Assembly: GCF_014164775.1 (NCBI RefSeq)
Contig: NZ_JACJGB010000001.1
Location: 62,001-126,000 of the forward strand
From: Tessaracoccus sp. MC1679
GTDB taxonomy: Bacteria > Actinomycetota > Actinomycetes > Propionibacteriales > Propionibacteriaceae
Length of the DNA: 64,000 nt
Reading direction: 5' to 3'
The position numbers were made by a program, and so were the translations under genes. Below are positions 37,132 to 44,565 of the stretch, piece by piece (the first letter of the stretch is position 1; each line of letters opens with the position of its first letter). Below the pieces are notes generated by a model. The model was not told the origin of the DNA. It ran no database searches and worked only from the letters and a program-made list of their open reading frames with translations.

Positions 37132-38157
37132 ATGGCGGTGAGACTGCGCGACGTGGCGGCCCGGGCGGGAGTGTCGCTGAAGACTGTCTCGAACGTCGTC
37201 AACGGCACTGTCAACGTTCGCGAACCGACCCGCGCCAAAGTTCAGGCCGCCATCGACGAGTTGGGCTACCGTCCCAACCTGTCGGCCAGGAACCTGAAGT
37301 ATGGACGCGGCGGGTTCATCGCCCTCGCCGTCCCCGAGTTGGCCATCCCCTACTTCACCGAACTCGCGGCCAAGTTTGATGCCGCCGCCGCTGAGCTGGG
37401 ATTCATGATGCTGCTCGACATCACCCGGGCAGACCCAAGCGTCGAGCGGGTGGTGCTGAGCGGGGTTCAGTCACACATGATCGATGGCGTCGTCTTCTCG
37501 CCGATGAGTCTCGACCGAGCGGAGATCGAGGCCAACATCCGCTCTGACGTCCCCGTCGTCTTCCTGGGTGAACGTGCCATCCCGGACGGGGTGGACCACG
37601 TGGCCGTGGACTCCGTGGCCGCGGCCCGCTCCATGACACAGCACCTCATTGACATCGGGCGGACCCGAATCGCCACCATCGGGCGGAGCCACGGCGTCAC
37701 CACTGGTTCAGTCCGACAGCAGGGCTACGCCCAGGCCATGGAGTCCGCCGGCATGGAGGTCGACCCCGCCTACCTCAAAGGCACCAGCGACTACAGCCGA
37801 GAGGCGGGCCGAACTGCGATGCTGGAGCTGCTCCAACTCCCCACACCGCCAGATGCGGTCTTCTGTTTCAACGACGTCATGGCCGTGGGTGCACTCAGGG
37901 CCTGCACCGAGGCGGGCGTCAGAGTCCCGGAGGACGTCGCCGTCGCCGGATTCGACGATATCTCCGAAGGTCGGTACAGCACGCCCACCCTCACCACCAT
38001 CACCCCAGACATGGACATCCTCGTGCGCGAGGTGTTGCGCATCCTGGTGCGCAGGATCGAGGGCTACACGGGCCCGGGCGAACGGATCCACATCCCTTGG
38101 ACTCTCACGGTGAGGGAGTCCACGCGAGGCCGTCGTCCGAGCATCCCCCCGCGCTGA
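37132..38157 (+). CDS. LacI-family transcriptional regulator of the arabinoside locus
   Basis: 341 residues: HTH VRLRDVAARAGVSLKTVSNVVN, hinge region YRPNLSARNLKYGRGG, and effector domain (VPELAIPYFTELAAKFD; FCFNDVMAVGALRACTEAGVRVPEDVAVAGFDDIS). The ATG at 37132 follows TAGGCT by 6 nt, a leaderless arrangement. Divergent from the GH51-importer-GH43 operon, so it is likely its arabinose- or arabinoside-responsive repressor. Confidence 0.93.
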   Translation: MAVRLRDVAARAGVSLKTVSNVVNGTVNVREPTRAKVQAAIDELGYRPNLSARNLKYGRGGFIALAVPELAIPYFTELAAKFDAAAAELGFMMLLDITRADPSVERVVLSGVQSHMIDGVVFSPMSLDRAEIEANIRSDVPVVFLGERAIPDGVDHVAVDSVAAARSMTQHLIDIGRTRIATIGRSHGVTTGSVRQQGYAQAMESAGMEVDPAYLKGTSDYSREAGRTAMLELLQLPTPPDAVFCFNDVMAVGALRACTEAGVRVPEDVAVAGFDDISEGRYSTPTLTTITPDMDILVREVLRILVRRIEGYTGPGERIHIPWTLTVRESTRGRRPSIPPR

Positions 38158-38706
38158 GACTCGTGCGGCCATAGGGGAGGCGACGTCCGGCGCCGGGCAT
38201 CTGTTGCCATCCACAGGGATTCATCCGTTTGTGAGCGGGATTTGTGAGCGACACCCTCGGGGTCACGAGACCCGGCTGCTTGTGCGGTGGATCTGGTGGC
38301 GTAGTCGACACCAGATCCGCCCCCTAGCCGGGCGGCCGAGAAGCCGGATCGCTGCACCCGGCGGGACTTTGAGCTCCCGCGAGGGTGGGGGATGCAGGGC
38401 GGCTGCGCGTCGCGATGCCCAACCCGAGGATCACCAGACTGGCCTCCCGCGTGAACAGACTGAGACCAGGGCCGCCCTGTCGGCACACGCCCGACCCGGC
38501 CACGCCACAGAGAAACGAGTGCAGGGAGGTGGGAGTCGAGGCCCGGGCGGCCTCACCACCCAACCCACAACAGACTCTCCGCAGCGAAAAGACCCTGGAC
38601 GGCGGCCGCCCGCGCCACGGCTCACGTCTCCCGGCACCGTCGACGGGTCACGTCGGGTTTCTTGGAGTGTCGGGCCAGGCTTCGCTTCATCAGACCAAGG
38701 CCTGGG
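38158..38706. other. Gene-poor stretch
   Basis: About 550 bp after the lacI gene. Reading frames here lack recognisable motifs and start signals, and codon use is not convincing on either strand. It contains a small repeat of GTGAGCGGGATTT / TTGTGAGCG near 38232-38250. I see no hairpin terminator, tRNA or mobile-element end within it. Confidence 0.5.
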
Positions 38707-38785
38707 CTCCCCGGGCAGGAGTCGAACCTGCTGCGCTAATCCTGATTCAAAGTCAGGCGGGCCCTACCGAAAGACCAACCGGGGA
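38707..38785 (-). tRNA. tRNA-Gln (anticodon TTG), slightly irregular
   Basis: Acceptor arms TCCCCGG / CCGGGGA pair perfectly (7 bp); anticodon stem-loop CCTGA-CTTTGAA-TCAGG gives anticodon TTG; T-arm GCAGG-TTCGACT-CCTGC is normal. The D-arm can be folded as GGTC/GGCC with a CGGTA loop. Two irregularities: two unpaired bases between D and anticodon stems and a 9-nt variable loop (4-5 is usual), giving 79 nt. CCA is not encoded directly after the discriminator (GCCC follows). Confidence 0.62.
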
Positions 38786-38928
38786 ACGGCCCCGAAGGGC
38801 CTTGGCCGAGTCTATACAGCCGAACCCTGGGCGACCACCCGCGGTCAACGCACCCGGACCCTCCCAGCTCGGACACTCAGAAAAGTCGTCAAAAAAAACG
38901 TTGCCCGGAGGGTTCCGGGAGGCCGAAA
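38786..38928. promoter_or_regulatory. Leader before the DUF222 gene with a hairpin next to its ribosome-binding site
   Basis: An A8 tract (38891-38898) is followed by CCCGGA-GGGT-TCCGGG (38904-38919), a perfect 6-bp stem whose 3' arm overlaps the first bases of GGGAGG (38917-38922). The hairpin could limit ribosome access. Function is speculative. Confidence 0.4.
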
Positions 38929-40326
38929 ATGTCGGAGGTCGTTTCTATCGTGAAGGGCATGAAGACAACGGAGGCGCAGCACCTGGCAGACCAGTTGCGC
39001 GCCAATCGGATGACGAAACGACGAGCCGAAGCCGACGAACTACGGCTGGTCTCCCAGCTGGCCGTGGGCTATCACCTGGACACCGAAGACGCGGGCCACG
39101 AGGCCCTCTACGAGCAGGACCTCCGGGTCGGCGGCGAGGGCTGCCCGTTGATCTCGGAGTGGTTCGGCCTCGAACTGGCCGGGCTCCTGGGATGCACCAC
39201 ACGCCAGGCCGTCAGCCTGACCGGCCGCGCACTCAACCTTCGCTACCGGCACCCCACGCTGTGGACCGCCGTCCAACAACTCCAGGTGGATCCCCACCGC
39301 GCCGCCGCGGCCGCGGGTCGCTGCGAATCTCTGCCCCAGGAGGTGGCAGACGCACTGTCCGCACGATGGCTGAAGCAACAGCACAGGCTCAGCTGGACTG
39401 CGTCGATGAACCTGATGGACAAGCTGATCATCGACGTCGCGCCCCAGCTCGCCGCCGAGGAGGAACGCCGGACCCTGGAAGCCCGACACGTGTCGATCTA
39501 CGCGTACAGGGAGGGCTCCATGCAGGTCTCGGCCCAGCTCGACGTTCTGGATGCCAAGTACCTCGACGCCGCCATCGAGCAGATCGCCGCCCTCCTCCCC
39601 GCGGCGGACCCAACCTCCGCCGGCGTCTCCAAGGCCGAGCTGCGGGCACGGGCGCTGGGCGCTCTGGCCCACCCCGCCTATGCGCTGGCGCTGCAGCAGC
39701 AGGCCGCCGGTCAGCCGGCCCTCCTCGACCCCGCCGCCCCAGGTCCCATCGCGGACCAGGATCCGGACGCGGAGCGCCACCGCCCACACCCAGCCGGCTG
39801 CACCGGGCACACCTGCGGCACCATCACCGCACCCCTGGAGAAGCTGCGCCCCGTCACTCAGGTGTTCGTTCACATCCCGGCCGCGTCCCTGGCCGGCCTG
39901 GACGGCCCCGCGCGGGTCGAAGGCGCCGGCTCCCTCACGCAGGACACGCTGCGCCTCCTCCTCGGCGACAAGCAGGTGGTGGTCCGCCCGGTCATCGACC
40001 TGCCGGAGATTCCGGCCGAGGATCCCTATCGCCCCAGCCACCGGCTCCGCGAGGCGGTGATCCAGATATTCCCCACCGACGCCTTCCCCTACTCCCAGAC
40101 ACCCAGCCGCGGCCTGCAGCAGGACCACACCGTCGCCTACCGGGCGTCCGGACCGCCGGGGCAGACCTGGACAGGCAACCTCGCGCCCCTCAGGACGCGC
40201 ATCCACCGGGCCAAGACCGCCGGTCACTGGCTCGCCCACCTGCAGAGTCCAGGCTGTGCTTTGTGGCGAAGCCCACTCGGCTACCTCTACCGCGTCACCC
40301 CGCACGGCACCGTCGCCCTCAACTGA
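38929..40326 (+). CDS. DUF222 / HNH-endonuclease-like protein without zinc cysteines
   Basis: 465 residues. The N-terminal two-thirds is a DUF222 domain (ELAGLLGCTTRQAVSLTGRALNLRYRHPTLWTAVQ; ISIYAYREGSMQVSAQLDVLDAKYLDAAIE). The C-terminus keeps an HNH-like core, QQDHTVAY...GNLAPLRTRIHRAKT, but lacks the CxxC pairs of most relatives. These genes are multicopy in many actinobacteria and are thought to be linked to mobile elements; function unproven. GGGAGG sits 6 nt before the ATG at 38929; a second ATG lies 30 nt downstream. Followed by a hairpin terminator. Confidence 0.82.
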   Translation: MSEVVSIVKGMKTTEAQHLADQLRANRMTKRRAEADELRLVSQLAVGYHLDTEDAGHEALYEQDLRVGGEGCPLISEWFGLELAGLLGCTTRQAVSLTGRALNLRYRHPTLWTAVQQLQVDPHRAAAAAGRCESLPQEVADALSARWLKQQHRLSWTASMNLMDKLIIDVAPQLAAEEERRTLEARHVSIYAYREGSMQVSAQLDVLDAKYLDAAIEQIAALLPAADPTSAGVSKAELRARALGALAHPAYALALQQQAAGQPALLDPAAPGPIADQDPDAERHRPHPAGCTGHTCGTITAPLEKLRPVTQVFVHIPAASLAGLDGPARVEGAGSLTQDTLRLLLGDKQVVVRPVIDLPEIPAEDPYRPSHRLREAVIQIFPTDAFPYSQTPSRGLQQDHTVAYRASGPPGQTWTGNLAPLRTRIHRAKTAGHWLAHLQSPGCALWRSPLGYLYRVTPHGTVALN

Positions 40327-40352
40327 CCCCGGGCCTCCGCCCATTCGGCTCA

Positions 40353-40378
40353 GCCCGCCACCGAACCGGTGAGCGGGC
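40353..40378 (+). terminator. Hairpin terminator after the DUF222 gene
   Basis: GCCCGC-CACCG (40353-40363) pairs with CGGTG-A-GCGGGC (40367-40378), an 11-bp stem with a single bulged A and a short AAC loop, 27 nt after the stop. Confidence 0.65.
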
Positions 40379-40497
40379 CAGGAGCGCGCGCCCCAAGACG
40401 CGACGACTTATCCCCAGCCCGCGAAGTCGTCTGGGACATCGCCACGCGCGCGGCCCACAGTGGGGGCACACTCGAATCTCTGAAGGGAGATCAACTC

Positions 40498-41067
40498 ATG
40501 GACAAGGTGCGCTGCTTCGGGGCGGGCGACGGGCTGTATCAGGCCTACCACGACGAGGAGTGGGGGCGGCCCGTGCCGGACTCACCGGACGAGGCGGCAC
40601 TGTTCGAGCGCCTCTGCCTGGAGGGGTTCCAGGCCGGCCTGTCCTGGCTGACCATCCTGCGCAAGCGCGAGGCATTCCGCGCCGCCTTCGCGGGGTTCCG
40701 GCCGGCGGCGGTCGCGGAGTTCGGCGAGGAGGAGATCGAGCGGCTCATGGGCGATGCCGGAATCGTGCGCAACCGGGCCAAGATCACCGCGGCCATCGGC
40801 AACGCCCGGGCGCTGCTGGACATGCACGACGGCGGCCTCCGTCTGGCGGACCTCGTGGCCGAGCACGCCCCAGAGCCCCGCGATCGTCCACCGCTCACGT
40901 TCGCGGACGTGCCGGCCCAGACACCAGGAACCGTCGCTCTGAGCAAGGACCTCAAGAAGCGCGGCTTCCGCTTCGTGGGCCCCACCACTCTGTACGCGCT
41001 CATGCAGGCGGTGGGAATGGCAGACGACCACATCCAGGGCTGCTGGCTGGCTCAGCCCACGGCCTAG
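40498..41067 (+). CDS. tag: DNA-3-methyladenine glycosylase I
   Basis: Base-excision repair enzyme that removes 3-methyladenine from alkylated DNA. 189 residues, the usual size. Zinc-site residues are present: Cys in KVRCFGAGD, His in YHDEEWGRP, and the C-terminal HIQGCW pair; catalytic-pocket segments LFERLCLEGFQAGLSWLTIL and FVGPTTLYALMQAVGM also match. The ATG at 40498 has GGGAG 8 nt upstream; an upstream in-frame start is not supported. Ends before a strong bidirectional hairpin. Confidence 0.95.
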   Translation: MDKVRCFGAGDGLYQAYHDEEWGRPVPDSPDEAALFERLCLEGFQAGLSWLTILRKREAFRAAFAGFRPAAVAEFGEEEIERLMGDAGIVRNRAKITAAIGNARALLDMHDGGLRLADLVAEHAPEPRDRPPLTFADVPAQTPGTVALSKDLKKRGFRFVGPTTLYALMQAVGMADDHIQGCWLAQPTA

Positions 41068-41100
41068 TGCGGAGCCCCACCCCCCAGGCCCAGACGCGCC

Positions 41101-41130
41101 GAAGGCCGGCCCCTCACGGGGCCGGCCTTC
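41101..41130. terminator. Bidirectional hairpin terminator between tag and the lysine-rich peptide gene
   Basis: GAAGGCCGGCCCC (41101-41113) and GGGGCCGGCCTTC (41118-41130) form a perfect 13-bp stem with a TCAC loop. It lies 33 nt after the tag stop and 15 nt after the stop of the opposing small gene, suiting both. Confidence 0.88.
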
Positions 41131-41145
41131 TCGGTGGGGTTCGAG

Positions 41146-41214
41146 TCACTTCTTGGACTTCTTGGACTTCTTCGACTTCTTGTCCTTCTTGGACTTCTTA
41201 TCCTTCTTCGCCAT
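41146..41214 (-). CDS. 22-residue lysine-rich micropeptide (KK[D/S] repeats)
   Basis: ATG at 41214 preceded at 6 nt by a perfect AGGAGGT ribosome-binding site (41221-41227), the strongest in the window. The product is MA followed by six KK[D/S] triplets and a final KK: 14 of 22 residues are Lys, all encoded by AAG, the rest Asp and Ser. The size, start signal and following perfect terminator argue that this is a real gene. I do not recognise it. Its composition suggests nucleic-acid or acidic-surface binding, but nothing proves that. It is divergent from a small HTH gene across an array of TTGAC-N6-GTCAA sites. Confidence 0.68.
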   Translation of the reverse strand: MAKKDKKSKKDKKSKKSKKSKK

Positions 41215-41220
41215 GATGTC

Positions 41221-41313
41221 ACCTCCTGTGCGTCAATGTCTCGTTGACAAAGGAGTCAACCATCACTTGACGCTTCTGTCAAGTATCCATTGACGCGTGT
41301 CGCGATATACGAT
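41221..41313. promoter_or_regulatory. 23-bp-periodic TTGAC-N6-GTCAA operator array and divergent promoter
   Basis: Two full inverted repeats, TTGACAAAGGAGTCAA (41244-41259) and TTGACGCTTCTGTCAA (41267-41282), start 23 bp apart. Half-sites continue the register on both sides: GTCAA at 41232-41236 (unit start 41221) and TTGAC at 41290-41294. TACGAT at 41308-41313 is a -10 for the HTH gene. The register covers the ribosome-binding site of the peptide gene on one side and the promoter of the HTH gene on the other, as expected for cooperative autoregulation. Confidence 0.72.
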
Positions 41314-41319
41314 GCGCAC

Positions 41320-41532
41320 ATGGCGGAGAAGAGTCAGGGCGATGCACGAGCCGCGGCGCTCGGCGCCCTTGACGCCGCGCGCCTCGCCCGCGAAGCGGCG
41401 GACCTGGCCGAGAACGCCGCCGTCCGCGACGCCCGCAGGGCCGGCGCCTCCTGGTCCCGCATCGGGGAGCTCTACGGACTGACGAAGCAGGGCGCCCAAC
41501 AGCGGTTCAAGCGGGCCACCGGCCCCGAGTGA
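41320..41532 (+). CDS. Small helix-turn-helix protein
   Basis: 70 residues: an Ala/Arg-rich helical N-terminal half (about 1-40, probably dimerising) and a C-terminal HTH-like segment, AGASWSRIGELYGLTKQGAQ (41-60), followed by QRFKRA. The ATG at 41320 has TACGAT exactly 6 nt upstream, i.e. a leaderless transcript. Proteins of this size and pattern are frequent in actinobacteria without an assigned role. Divergent from the lysine-rich peptide gene and next to an operator array it may bind itself. Its stop overlaps a possible early start of the TetR gene. Confidence 0.72.
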   Translation: MAEKSQGDARAAALGALDAARLAREAADLAENAAVRDARRAGASWSRIGELYGLTKQGAQQRFKRATGPE

Positions 41533-41588
41533 CAGGCGTGGATCCGCCGTCGGGGCCGACCTCTGGCGGCCGTGAGACAATGGCACCC

Positions 41589-42314
41589 GTGTCCACCCGC
41601 CAACCTGCCCGCGCACGCCGTTCCCGCACCCGGATGACGGCCACGCAGCGCCGCGAGCAGCTGCTGGAGATCGCCCGCGAACTCTTCGCCGAGCGCGGCT
41701 ACGAGGGCACCTCGGTGGAGGAGATCGCGGCGCGCGCCGGAGTCTCCAAGCCCGTGGTCTACGAGCACTTCGGCGGCAAGGAGGGCGCCTACGCCGTGGT
41801 CGTGGATCGGGAGACCCAGGTGCTGCACACCTCCATCAGGAGCGCACTGACCACCCCCGGTGCCGGATCCCGAGAGCTGCTGGAGAGGGGCGCGATGGCC
41901 CTCCTGGACTACATCGACGGCTGCCCCGACGGCTTCCGGATCCTCTCGCGGGACTCGTCGACGGGGCAGGCGAGCGGCTCGTTCGCCTCCATCCTCAGCG
42001 ACATCGCCGCACAGGTGGAGGACATCCTGGCGGGCGAGTTCGAGCGCACCGGGCACGATCCCCAGTTCGCCGGCCTCTACGCCCAGGCCCTGGTCGGGCT
42101 GGTGGCGCAGACGGGTCAGCAGTGGCTGGAGAACCGCGAGCCGTCCCGGCAGGTGGTGGCGAGCCACCTCATCAACCTCGCCTGGAACGGCATGGCCCAC
42201 CTTCAGGCCGAGCCGAGGCTGATCATGGAAGGCATCGACCGGCGCCGCGCCGGCACCGCGCCCGAAGCTGAAGCCGAGGATCAGACCGAGCCGATCAGCA
42301 GCCGCCTCAAGTAG
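41589..42314 (+). CDS. TetR-family transcriptional regulator
   Basis: 241 residues. TetR HTH at about 18-62: QRREQLLEIARELFAERGYE, EEIAARAGVSKPVVYEHFGG; the C-terminal ligand domain includes LVGLVAQTGQQWLENREPSR. Start choice is uncertain: the GTG at 41589 follows GACAAT by 7 nt (leaderless style), while the ATG at 41580 is three codons earlier. It converges with a MarR gene and their 3' ends overlap by 34 bp. The target is not evident from the context. Confidence 0.88.
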   Translation: MSTRQPARARRSRTRMTATQRREQLLEIARELFAERGYEGTSVEEIAARAGVSKPVVYEHFGGKEGAYAVVVDRETQVLHTSIRSALTTPGAGSRELLERGAMALLDYIDGCPDGFRILSRDSSTGQASGSFASILSDIAAQVEDILAGEFERTGHDPQFAGLYAQALVGLVAQTGQQWLENREPSRQVVASHLINLAWNGMAHLQAEPRLIMEGIDRRRAGTAPEAEAEDQTEPISSRLK

Positions 42315-42769
42315 TCGGTCATCTCCGCCCGGTCATGCGGGTCCCACTCCGCGAGGAGCGCCTCCTCGAGCATCAGCAGCGACAGCAACGCCGCATCCAC
42401 AAGCTCCAGCCCGGCAGCAGTGAGCGTCACCAGCATCCCGCGACCGTCGTAGGGATCGGGATCCCGCGTCACCGCTCCGCGCGCCACCAGCCGGTCCACC
42501 CTGTTGGTCATCGTGCCCGAGGTGACGTGGGTCTCGCGCAACAACTGCCCCGGCGAGAGCCTGTAAGGCTCACCGGCCCGGCGCAGGGCGGCGAGGACGT
42601 CGAACTCCCACCCCTCGATGGCGTGGGCGGAGAAGGCGCGCTTGCGGTGACCGGCCAGGATGCCGGCCAGGCGGTCGATGCGCGACCAGATGTGCATCGG
42701 TTCCAGCGCCAGATCGTCGCGCTCGCGCGCCCACGCGGTCACCACCTCGTCGACCTCGTCGCCGGTCAT
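42281..42769 (-). CDS. MarR-family transcriptional regulator
   Basis: 162 residues with a winged helix: EGWEFDVLAALRRAGEPYRL, SPGQLLRETHVTSGTMTNRV (recognition helix) and the wing RDPDPYDGRGMLVTLT. Ends in a Leu/Glu-rich dimerisation helix. Its ATG overlaps the ispE stop by 4 nt (ATGA), so it is translated with ispE. Its 3' end overlaps the convergent TetR gene by 34 bp. Confidence 0.93.
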   Translation of the reverse strand: MTGDEVDEVVTAWARERDDLALEPMHIWSRIDRLAGILAGHRKRAFSAHAIEGWEFDVLAALRRAGEPYRLSPGQLLRETHVTSGTMTNRVDRLVARGAVTRDPDPYDGRGMLVTLTAAGLELVDAALLSLLMLEEALLAEWDPHDRAEMTDYLRRLLIGSV

Positions 42770-43665
42770 CCGAGCACCTGCGCTCCCTGCACCGGCCCGT
42801 AGGCGCGGCGGACGGCCCGGACCCCGCTGAAGACGCCGAGCACCTCGGCCAACTCATGGCTGTGCGCGTCCGAGCCTGCGAGGAACGCGCACGTGGGCCC
42901 CGACCCGCTGACGATGGCGCCCAGCGCCCCGGCGCCCAGGCCGATCTCCAGGGTGCGGGCCAACGTGGGTTGCAGCGAGATCGCGGGCCGCTCCAGGTCG
43001 TTGATGAGCGCCGCCCCCACACCCGGGGCGTCGCCGGCCCGAAGCGCCTCGAGGAGCGCCACGGGGATGCTCGTGTCCTGGGGGCTGCACATCCGGTCGA
43101 ACTCCTTGAACACCGCCGGCGTGGACAGCCCGGTGTGGGAGAGGGCCAACGTCCAGTGGAGGGTGCCGCTCGACATCACCGGGGTGAGGATCTCCCCTCG
43201 ACCGGTGCCGATGGCGGTGCCGCCCAGCAGCAGGAACGGCACGTCCGAGCCGATCTGGGCAGCCAGGTCGTGCAGCTCATCCCGCGTGGCGCCGAGCGCC
43301 CACAGCGCGTTGCACGCCACCAGCACCGCGGCCGCATCGGCCGACCCCCCGGCCATGCCGCCGGCCACCGGGATCCGTTTGCGCACCAGCAGGCTGACGC
43401 CCACGTCGTGGCGCCCGAAGTGCCCCGCGAGCAGCTTGGCCGAACGCATCGCCAGGTTGGTGTCGTCGATGGGGAGGAACGCGGCGCCCTCGCCCTGGAA
43501 CGCGAGCCGGAACTCGCCCGCGGGAGCCGCTTCGGCCACCACCTCGTCGCCGAGGGAGACGGCCTGGAAGACGGTGCCCAACTCGTGATAGCCCTGGGCG
43601 TCGGTCCCGCCGACCCGCAGGGCGAGGTTCACTTTCGCGGGCACGCGAACCCTGACCGCCGTCAC
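42766..43665 (-). CDS. ispE: 4-diphosphocytidyl-2-C-methyl-D-erythritol kinase
   Basis: Phosphorylates CDP-methylerythritol in the non-mevalonate isoprenoid pathway. 299 residues, GHMP kinase fold: substrate site VPAKVNLALRVGG, ATP loop PVAGGMAGGSADAAAVL, and the C-terminal GSGPTCAFL. The GTG at 43665 is chosen because TACGTT lies exactly 6 nt upstream (leaderless); a TTG 18 nt earlier would overlap that box. It follows rsmA by about 45 bp, as in many actinobacteria. Confidence 0.95.
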   Translation of the reverse strand: MTAVRVRVPAKVNLALRVGGTDAQGYHELGTVFQAVSLGDEVVAEAAPAGEFRLAFQGEGAAFLPIDDTNLAMRSAKLLAGHFGRHDVGVSLLVRKRIPVAGGMAGGSADAAAVLVACNALWALGATRDELHDLAAQIGSDVPFLLLGGTAIGTGRGEILTPVMSSGTLHWTLALSHTGLSTPAVFKEFDRMCSPQDTSIPVALLEALRAGDAPGVGAALINDLERPAISLQPTLARTLEIGLGAGALGAIVSGSGPTCAFLAGSDAHSHELAEVLGVFSGVRAVRRAYGPVQGAQVLG

Positions 43666-43710
43666 CCCATGAACGTAGCGCAAACCGCGCCGCGGGCCCA
43701 GTGGCGTCCG

Positions 43711-44565
43711 TCAGCCAGAGACCCGCTCGGCAATCGCCGCGAACGCGGCCACGTCCAGCATCTCGCCGCGCAGCTGGGGATCCACACCCGCCGCCTCGAT
43801 CAGCTCCGACGCTGCCGCCGACGACCCGATCACCCCCGCCAGGGCGGCGCGCAGCATCTTGCGTCGCTGCGAGAACGCCGCGTCGATCACCCGGAAGGTG
43901 TCCTCGCGGGACGCCGTCGTCGCGGGCGCCGGGCGGCGCGTGATCCGCACCAGGCCGGACTCCACATTGGGCACCGGCCAGAACACCTTGGGCGGCACCG
44001 TCCCCACCCTCGCGGACTCGGCGTACCAGGCCACCTTCGCGCTGGGCACGCCGTAGACCTTGCTTCCAGGCGGCGCCACCAGGCGGTCCGCCACCTCCAG
44101 CTGCACCATCACCAGCCCATCGGTCCAGTCCGGGAACAGCTCGAGCATGCGCAGCAGGACCGGCACGGAGACGTTGTAGGGAAGGTTGGCCACCAGCGAC
44201 GACGGCGCGGGCCCCGGGAGCGCGTCCACCTGGAGCGCGTCCGCGGCCACCACCGTCAGCCGCTCGGCGGCATCCTCGCCCATCCGCTCGCGGACGGTCC
44301 GCTCCAGCCGCGCGGCGAGCCGATCCTCGATCTCGACGGCGACCACCCGGGCACCGGTCTCCAGCAGCCCCAGCGTCAGGGACCCGAGCCCGGGCCCGAT
44401 CTCCAGCACCACATCCTCGGCCGTCACGCCGGAGAGGGCGACGATCCGCCGGACCGTGTTGGGGTCCACCACGAAGTTCTGCCCCCGCTGCTTGGTGGGG
44501 CGCAGGTCCAGCTCCGCCGCGATGCGGCGCACCGAGGCCGGGTCCAGCAGTCCGAGCTCAGGCAT
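43711..44565 (-). CDS. rsmA: 16S rRNA (adenine-N6,N6)-dimethyltransferase
   Basis: KsgA homologue that dimethylates A1518 and A1519 of 16S rRNA during small-subunit assembly. 284 residues: KQRGQNFVVDPNTVRRIV, SAM loop VLEIGPGLGSLTL, catalytic motif NLPYNVSVPVL and the C-terminal FSQRRKMLRAAL. The ATG at 44565 overlaps the TatD gene by 8 nt. Operon rsmI-tatD-rsmA. Confidence 0.97.
   Translation of the reverse strand: MPELGLLDPASVRRIAAELDLRPTKQRGQNFVVDPNTVRRIVALSGVTAEDVVLEIGPGLGSLTLGLLETGARVVAVEIEDRLAARLERTVRERMGEDAAERLTVVAADALQVDALPGPAPSSLVANLPYNVSVPVLLRMLELFPDWTDGLVMVQLEVADRLVAPPGSKVYGVPSAKVAWYAESARVGTVPPKVFWPVPNVESGLVRITRRPAPATTASREDTFRVIDAAFSQRRKMLRAALAGVIGSSAAASELIEAAGVDPQLRGEMLDVAAFAAIAERVSG

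Noticed and set aside
41146-41214. Lysine-codon repeat as mere low-complexity DNA
   Set aside because: Not kept as the main reading because a perfect ribosome-binding site, ATG, stop and terminator frame it; retained as a gene at moderate confidence.
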